Shown here piece by piece: positions 5,108-8,830 of a DNA stretch of 8,830 bases. The notes below the pieces were generated by a model, which did not search any database, had not been told where the DNA came from, and worked only from the letters and a program-made list of their open reading frames with translations. The stretch's first letter is position 1. Every line of letters begins with the position of its first letter. Source of the DNA: Pseudomonadota bacterium (lineage in GTDB: Bacteria > Pseudomonadota > Gammaproteobacteria > Burkholderiales > SHXO01); assembly GCA_023430065.1 (NCBI GenBank), contig JAEZCG010000059.1, positions 1 to 8,830 of the forward strand, written 5' to 3'. The position numbers were made by a program, and so were the translations under genes.

Positions 5108-5995
5108 ATGACTCTGAACCTCATCGAGACACTGTCCATCGACGCGTGGAATCCGGCGCTCGACGCCGCTGCTCAGGATGCGGCTGCAGATGCGCTCGAA
5201 TCCGGCAAGGTGCTGTACCTTCCCCGTCTCGGGTTCGCGGTTGCGTCGGACGAGCGCCGCTTCCTGTCCACCCACTGGTCGGACGGCAGGTCGAAGAACA
5301 TCTATCTGCGCGGCCGGGAACGCACGCTGCGTGGCGCATCGGGATCGGCGCAGGACCAGGAGGCGCTGTCGGCGATGATCGAGCGCTTCGGCCGTCAGGC
5401 ACAACAACTGGTCGCCGCGCTGTTCCCGCATTACGTGCCGCACCTGCAGTTCGGCAATACCAGCTTCCGCCCCTTCGAGATCGCGGGGCGTCCACCGAAG
5501 TCCTTCCGCAAGGACGACACACGGTTGCACCCGGATGCGTTTCCCTCCAATCCCACCGGCGGCGCACGACTCTTGCGGGTGTTCACCAACGTCAATACAG
5601 AGGGCACGCCGCGTGTGTGGCGCGTGGGAGAGCCGTTCCCGGACATGGCGGCGAAGATATTGCCCCGCGCACGGCGCCAGATGCCGGGGGAGGCCGCGCT
5701 GCTCAAGGCCCTGCACGTGACGAAGAAACGCCGCTCGGAGTTCGACCACTACATGCTCGAACTGCACGATCGCACCAAGGCCGATCTCGCCTACCAGCGG
5801 GACATGCCGCAGCAGCGTGTGGAGTTTCCACCCGGGTCCAGCTGGATCGTCTTCTCCGACCAGGTGCTGCATGCGGTGCTCAGCGGCTCAATGATGATGG
5901 AGCAGACGTGGATGCTGCCGCTGGCCGCATTGCGTCATCCGGAACGCTCGCCCCTGCGCGTCCTCGAGTCGATGGTCGGCCGCGCGCTGGTGTAA
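5108..5995 (+). CDS. kdoO: Kdo 3-hydroxylase (Fe(II)/2-oxoglutarate-dependent), KdoO
   Basis: This 295-residue protein resembles the Kdo hydroxylases known from Burkholderia and Yersinia. These use Fe(II), O2 and 2-oxoglutarate to hydroxylate Kdo of lipid A-linked inner core at carbon 3, giving Ko. The iron-binding HxD...H triad is visible: H141 and D143 (in RLHPDAF) and H255 (in QVLHAVLSG), on a double-stranded beta-helix fold. Other blocks in family style are LRVFTNVN after the first ligand pair and FPPGSSWIVFSDQ before the distal histidine. Length is near that of known members. There is no signal peptide, which fits a cytosolic enzyme working at the inner leaflet. The Shine-Dalgarno is weak (GCGAG, about seven bases before ATG). 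The ftsH-like gene follows after 32 bases on the same strand, so they are probably co-transcribed. The family call is strong from overall similarity; activity is inferred. Confidence 0.88.
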   Translation: MTLNLIETLSIDAWNPALDAAAQDAAADALESGKVLYLPRLGFAVASDERRFLSTHWSDGRSKNIYLRGRERTLRGASGSAQDQEALSAMIERFGRQAQQLVAALFPHYVPHLQFGNTSFRPFEIAGRPPKSFRKDDTRLHPDAFPSNPTGGARLLRVFTNVNTEGTPRVWRVGEPFPDMAAKILPRARRQMPGEAALLKALHVTKKRRSEFDHYMLELHDRTKADLAYQRDMPQQRVEFPPGSSWIVFSDQVLHAVLSGSMMMEQTWMLPLAALRHPERSPLRVLESMVGRALV

Positions 5996-6017
5996 CGCAG
6001 ATACAGCCGCTCAACGC

Positions 6018-6022
6018 GGAGG
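6018..6022 (+). promoter_or_regulatory. Ribosome binding site for the ftsH paralogue
   Basis: GGAGG lies five bases before ATG 6028. It fixes the start, since the reading frame is open far upstream through the kdoO gene without being coding there. Confidence 0.75.
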
Positions 6023-6027
6023 TTCGA

Positions 6028-8043
6028 ATGAACGGCAACAAAACGCCTTCGCCGGCGAAGGGCGACGCGAGAAACGGTGCCCCGGCGCAGCTGCCTCCGC
6101 GTCGCTCATGGCTGGTGTTCCTGGCCATCCTGTTTCTCAACTATCTGCTGGTGCGCGCGTTGTTCCCGGGGCCGGACGAACCGGCCACCATTCCCTACAC
6201 CCGTTTCAAGGAGGAGGCGGCCGGGAACAATGTCTCGGCCATCTACAGCCGTGGCACCAGTATCGAGGGGCGTTTTCGCGCGGCGATCGACTGGCCGCCT
6301 CCCGACGCGTCCGACGCCACCTCCGGCCGCGGCGGGTCGGTGCAGCAGGCGCGCCGGGTCGATACCTTCACGACCGAGCTTCCCGCCTTCGTCGATCCGG
6401 GGTTGGAGAATTTCCTCATCGAACACGGCGTGGAGATCAGCGCCGAGCCGATCCGCCAGGGCAGTCCCTGGGCGACGTTGCTGTTCGGCTTCGGTCCGGC
6501 GCTGCTGATCATCGGGTTCTATGTGTGGCTGTACCGCCGCGCGTCCCAGCAAGGTGGGCTGGGGGGCTTGGGCGGAGTCATGGGCATCGGCAAGAGCAAG
6601 GCGCGCCGCTACGACGCTGCAACGTCGGCGCGCGTGACCTTCGACGATGTCGCGGGCATCGACGAGGCAGAGAACGAGCTGGTCGAGATCGTCGACTTTC
6701 TCAAGTCGCCCGACAAGTACACCCGGCTGGGCGGCAGCGCGCCCAAGGGGGTGCTGCTGGTGGGCGCGCCCGGCACCGGAAAGACGCTGCTGGCGCGGGC
6801 AGTCGCTGGGGAGGCGGGTGTGCCGTTCTTCTCCATGAGCGCCTCGGAGTTCGTCGAGATGATCGTCGGCGTGGGTGCCGCGCGCGTGCGCGATCTGTTC
6901 AAGCAGGCGCGCGAACAGGCACCGGCCATCATCTTCATCGACGAGATCGATGCCATCGGCCGCGCGCGCGGGCAGGTCGCCATCGGCGGTGCCAGCGAGC
7001 AGGAGCAGACGCTGCAGCAGATTCTGACCGAGATGGACGGCTTCACCGGACGTGAGGGCATCATCGTGCTCGCCGCGACGAACCAGCCCGACGTGCTCGA
7101 CCGCGCACTCCTGCGTCCGGGACGCTTCGACCGGCGCGTGGTGGTCAACCTTCCCGACAAGACCGGGCGCGAGGCGATCCTGCGCGTGCACACGCGCAAC
7201 GTGCCGCTGGCGAGCGATGTGCAGCTCGCGGAGCTCGCCGCCAGCACACCGGGCTTCTCGGGCGCCGACCTGAAGAACCTGGTGAACGAGGCGGCGTTGC
7301 TGGCCGCGCGTCGCGAGCAGAGCGCGGTGCACGAGAAGGACTTCCTCGATTCGCTGGAGAAGATCGTTCTCGGACCCGAACGCCCCCTGCTGCTCAGCCG
7401 GGACGACCGCGAGCGCATCGCCTATCATGAGAGCGGGCACGCGGTCCTGGGGCTGGTCGTGCCCGGCGCCGATCCGGTGCATCGCGTGAGCATCGTGCCC
7501 CGGGGGCAGGCGCTGGGCGTGACCTACCAGCGGCCCCAGACCGACCGCTACAACTATCCCGAGGCCTATCTGCGTGCACGGATCGTCGGGATGCTCGGGG
7601 GCCGGGCCGCCGAGGAGGTGGTGTACGGCACCCGCACGACCGGCGCGGAGAACGACATCGAGCAGGCGACGGCACTCGCACGCAACATGGTGGCGCGCTG
7701 GGGCATGAGCGATGCGGTCGGGATGGTGCAGCTCGCGCCGCGCGAGAACGTGTTCCTGCGTGGACCGGGAGGCTATGCCGGCGACAAACCGTTCAGCGAG
7801 GAGACCGCCCGACTGATCGATTCGGAGGTGAGCCGCATCATCAAGTCCTGCCATGACGAGGCCAAGGCATTGCTGCGGCGTCACCGCAAGTCGCTCGATG
7901 CGCTGGTGCAGGCGCTACTCGTGCGCGAGACATTGAACGAGGAGGAAATTCTGGAGGCCACGGGTCTGCCGCGGGCGCCGGCGCTGGAGACGCGCCCGTT
8001 GCCGGTTCAGGAGTCGAGTGCCGCACCCTCGCAGCAGTCCTAG
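6028..8043 (+). CDS. ftsH: FtsH-type membrane AAA+ zinc metalloprotease, divergent paralogue
   Basis: This 671-residue inner-membrane protease unfolds and degrades membrane and soluble proteins using ATP. Membrane segment 1 is about 27-46 and segment 2 about 148-170; between them is a periplasmic domain of about 100 residues with a Pro/Ser/Gly-rich stretch ([16 protein letters not shown]). Next come a Gly-rich linker and the AAA+ module: Walker A GAPGTGKT (246-253), Walker B IIFIDE with D305 and E306, and arginine fingers R363 and R366. The zinc site is HESGH (467-471) with third ligand D543. The pore loop reads EMIVGVG, so I279 stands where E. coli FtsH has the aromatic F228. The GGAGG before ATG 6028 supports the start. 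It does not resemble the housekeeping FtsH N-terminus, so it is probably a second copy. It follows kdoO by 32 bases. Loss of activity is not implied, as all catalytic residues remain. Confidence 0.93.
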   Translation: MNGNKTPSPAKGDARNGAPAQLPPRRSWLVFLAILFLNYLLVRALFPGPDEPATIPYTRFKEEAAGNNVSAIYSRGTSIEGRFRAAIDWPPPDASDATSGRGGSVQQARRVDTFTTELPAFVDPGLENFLIEHGVEISAEPIRQGSPWATLLFGFGPALLIIGFYVWLYRRASQQGGLGGLGGVMGIGKSKARRYDAATSARVTFDDVAGIDEAENELVEIVDFLKSPDKYTRLGGSAPKGVLLVGAPGTGKTLLARAVAGEAGVPFFSMSASEFVEMIVGVGAARVRDLFKQAREQAPAIIFIDEIDAIGRARGQVAIGGASEQEQTLQQILTEMDGFTGREGIIVLAATNQPDVLDRALLRPGRFDRRVVVNLPDKTGREAILRVHTRNVPLASDVQLAELAASTPGFSGADLKNLVNEAALLAARREQSAVHEKDFLDSLEKIVLGPERPLLLSRDDRERIAYHESGHAVLGLVVPGADPVHRVSIVPRGQALGVTYQRPQTDRYNYPEAYLRARIVGMLGGRAAEEVVYGTRTTGAENDIEQATALARNMVARWGMSDAVGMVQLAPRENVFLRGPGGYAGDKPFSEETARLIDSEVSRIIKSCHDEAKALLRRHRKSLDALVQALLVRETLNEEEILEATGLPRAPALETRPLPVQESSAAPSQQS

Positions 8044-8093
8044 CGGGCGTGCCATCGCTCTGGCGTTCGTACATCGAGGCTCAGGATCAGGAC

Positions 8094-8099
8094 GAGGAG
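8094..8099 (+). promoter_or_regulatory. Ribosome binding site for the lactonase gene
   Basis: GAGGAG ends three bases before ATG 8103, slightly close but purine-rich, with a longer AGGACGAGGAG run behind it. It favours this ATG over the in-frame GTG at 8049, which would add 18 residues. Confidence 0.55.
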
Positions 8100-8102
8100 C
8101 AC

Positions 8103-8830
8103 ATGACAGACGTTGCGCGCGTCGGCGAGACCATCGACATCCTGGGTGAAGGCCCGATCTGGGATGCGCACGAACAGGCGTTCTATTGGGTCGACATCCG
8201 CAGCCGGCTGGTGCGGCGGCGGGATTGGCGCACCCGTGCCCAGCACGACTGGACGCTGCCGGAAATGGTCGGCTCGCTCGCGGTGCGCGAGGGGGGCGGA
8301 CTGATCCTCGCGCTGGAGTCGTCGATCTCGCTGTTCGACACGATGACCGGCAAGCTCGAGGTGATCGCATCACCGGAAGCAGGCGAAGCCGATCGTCGCT
8401 TCAATGACGGCAAGTGCGACCGCCAGGGACGCTTTTGGGCCGGCACGATGGACGACAAGTCGCGCGCGCACTGCGGCACGCTGTATCGCGTCGATCCGCA
8501 GCGCGGCTGCGTGGCGCAGATATCCGGCATCAAGACCCCGAACAGCCTGTGCTGGAGCCCGGACGGCAGGACGATGTACTTCGCCGATTCGCGCACGCAC
8601 CTCATCAATGCCTACCCGTACGATCCCGAAACCGGCGAGATCGGCGCGCCGCGGGCGTTCCACCGCGTGGAACCGCCCTGGATTCCCGACGGTGCAACCG
8701 TCGATGCCGAGGGCTTCGTCTGGTGCGCCTACTACGGCGGCGCACGCGTGGTGCGCATCGCGCCCGACGGACGCGTGGTGCGCACGATCGAACTGCCCGT
8801 CACACAACCCACCAGCGTTCAGTTCGTGGG
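8103..8830 (+). CDS. SMP-30/gluconolactonase-family sugar lactonase, 5' part
   Basis: Residues 1-242 of a protein cut by the window end; the family is usually near 290 residues, so about 50 are missing. It is a six-bladed beta-propeller that hydrolyses sugar lactones to sugar acids with a divalent metal. Residues matching the human SMP-30 site (E18, N103, N154, D204) are E16 (LGEGPIWD), N101 (RFNDGKCD), N147 (TPNSLCWSPDG) and D196 (IPDGATVD). RFNDGKCDRQGRFWAGTM is the family's best-known block. There is no signal peptide, so it is cytosolic. The gene starts 59 bases after the ftsH-like stop, with no terminator visible, so readthrough is possible. Together with the KDG kinase and aldolase at the other side of the window it suggests aldonic-acid catabolism. 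The exact lactone (glucono-, galactono-, arabino- or xylono-) cannot be told from sequence. Confidence 0.92.
   Translation, partial: MTDVARVGETIDILGEGPIWDAHEQAFYWVDIRSRLVRRRDWRTRAQHDWTLPEMVGSLAVREGGGLILALESSISLFDTMTGKLEVIASPEAGEADRRFNDGKCDRQGRFWAGTMDDKSRAHCGTLYRVDPQRGCVAQISGIKTPNSLCWSPDGRTMYFADSRTHLINAYPYDPETGEIGAPRAFHRVEPPWIPDGATVDAEGFVWCAYYGGARVVRIAPDGRVVRTIELPVTQPTSVQFV

Noticed and set aside
5146..6027. In-frame upstream extension of the ftsH-like protein by 294 residues
   Set aside because: The extension is an off-frame reading of kdoO with Arg/Cys-rich sequence; GGAGG before ATG 6028 and the position of the first membrane segment fix the real start.
6106..7884. 592-codon open frame on the minus strand opposite the ftsH-like gene
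   Set aside because: It is a shadow caused by high GC codon use; it has no recognisable domain and the plus-strand frame encodes an unmistakable FtsH with all catalytic motifs.
8049..8102. GTG 8049 as the lactonase start
   Set aside because: It adds 18 residues without family similarity, and GAGGAG precedes ATG 8103.

Overview
The window is very GC-rich, densely packed DNA. It looks like a Gram-negative proteobacterial chromosome, most probably a betaproteobacterium. The OmpA-type C-terminal domain, the Kdo hydroxylase, the Entner-Doudoroff genes and the YfcG-like glutathione transferase all fit that view, which is inference from gene content and not a placement. I see no RNA gene, insertion sequence, prophage gene or CRISPR array.

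Layout, left to right. (1) Bases 2-739 hold the 3' part of an envelope protein: a long Gly/Ala-rich repetitive segment running into an OmpA-like peptidoglycan-binding domain, closed by a strong intrinsic terminator (760-787). (2) Bases 805-2417 hold a two-gene sugar-acid operon: a KDPG/KDPGal aldolase overlapping a PfkB-family 2-keto-3-deoxygluconate kinase by four bases. (3) Bases 2446-3455, on the minus strand, hold a two-gene unit: a TTG-started glutathione S-transferase followed after 2 bases by a small secreted eight-cysteine protein of unknown function. A perfect TATAAT lies just upstream of the transferase. (4) Bases 3698-4792 hold a GT4-fold glycosyltransferase, possibly preceded by an 18-codon leader ORF that overlaps its start. 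(5) Bases 4793-5107 are non-coding and carry a cluster of REP-like degenerate repeats, a short 16-bp tandem repeat and a -10-like box. (6) Bases 5108-8043 hold a Kdo 3-hydroxylase (KdoO) and, 32 bases later, a divergent FtsH-type membrane AAA+ metalloprotease. (7) From 8103 to the window end is the first part of an SMP-30/gluconolactonase-family sugar lactonase.

Two themes emerge. One is sugar-acid catabolism by an Entner-Doudoroff-like route, where a lactonase makes a sugar acid, a dehydratase (not in this window) makes KDG, and the kinase and aldolase take it to pyruvate and glyceraldehyde-3-phosphate. The other is lipopolysaccharide and envelope biology: OmpA-like protein, glycosyltransferase, Kdo hydroxylase and a membrane protease whose E. 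coli relative is known to control LPS synthesis enzymes. The most interesting juxtaposition is kdoO with an FtsH paralogue that has a non-aromatic pore-loop residue. I did not find a clear-cut new system. The best leads are the kdoO-ftsH pair, the eight-cysteine secreted protein, the repeat cluster and the apparently leaderless starts.
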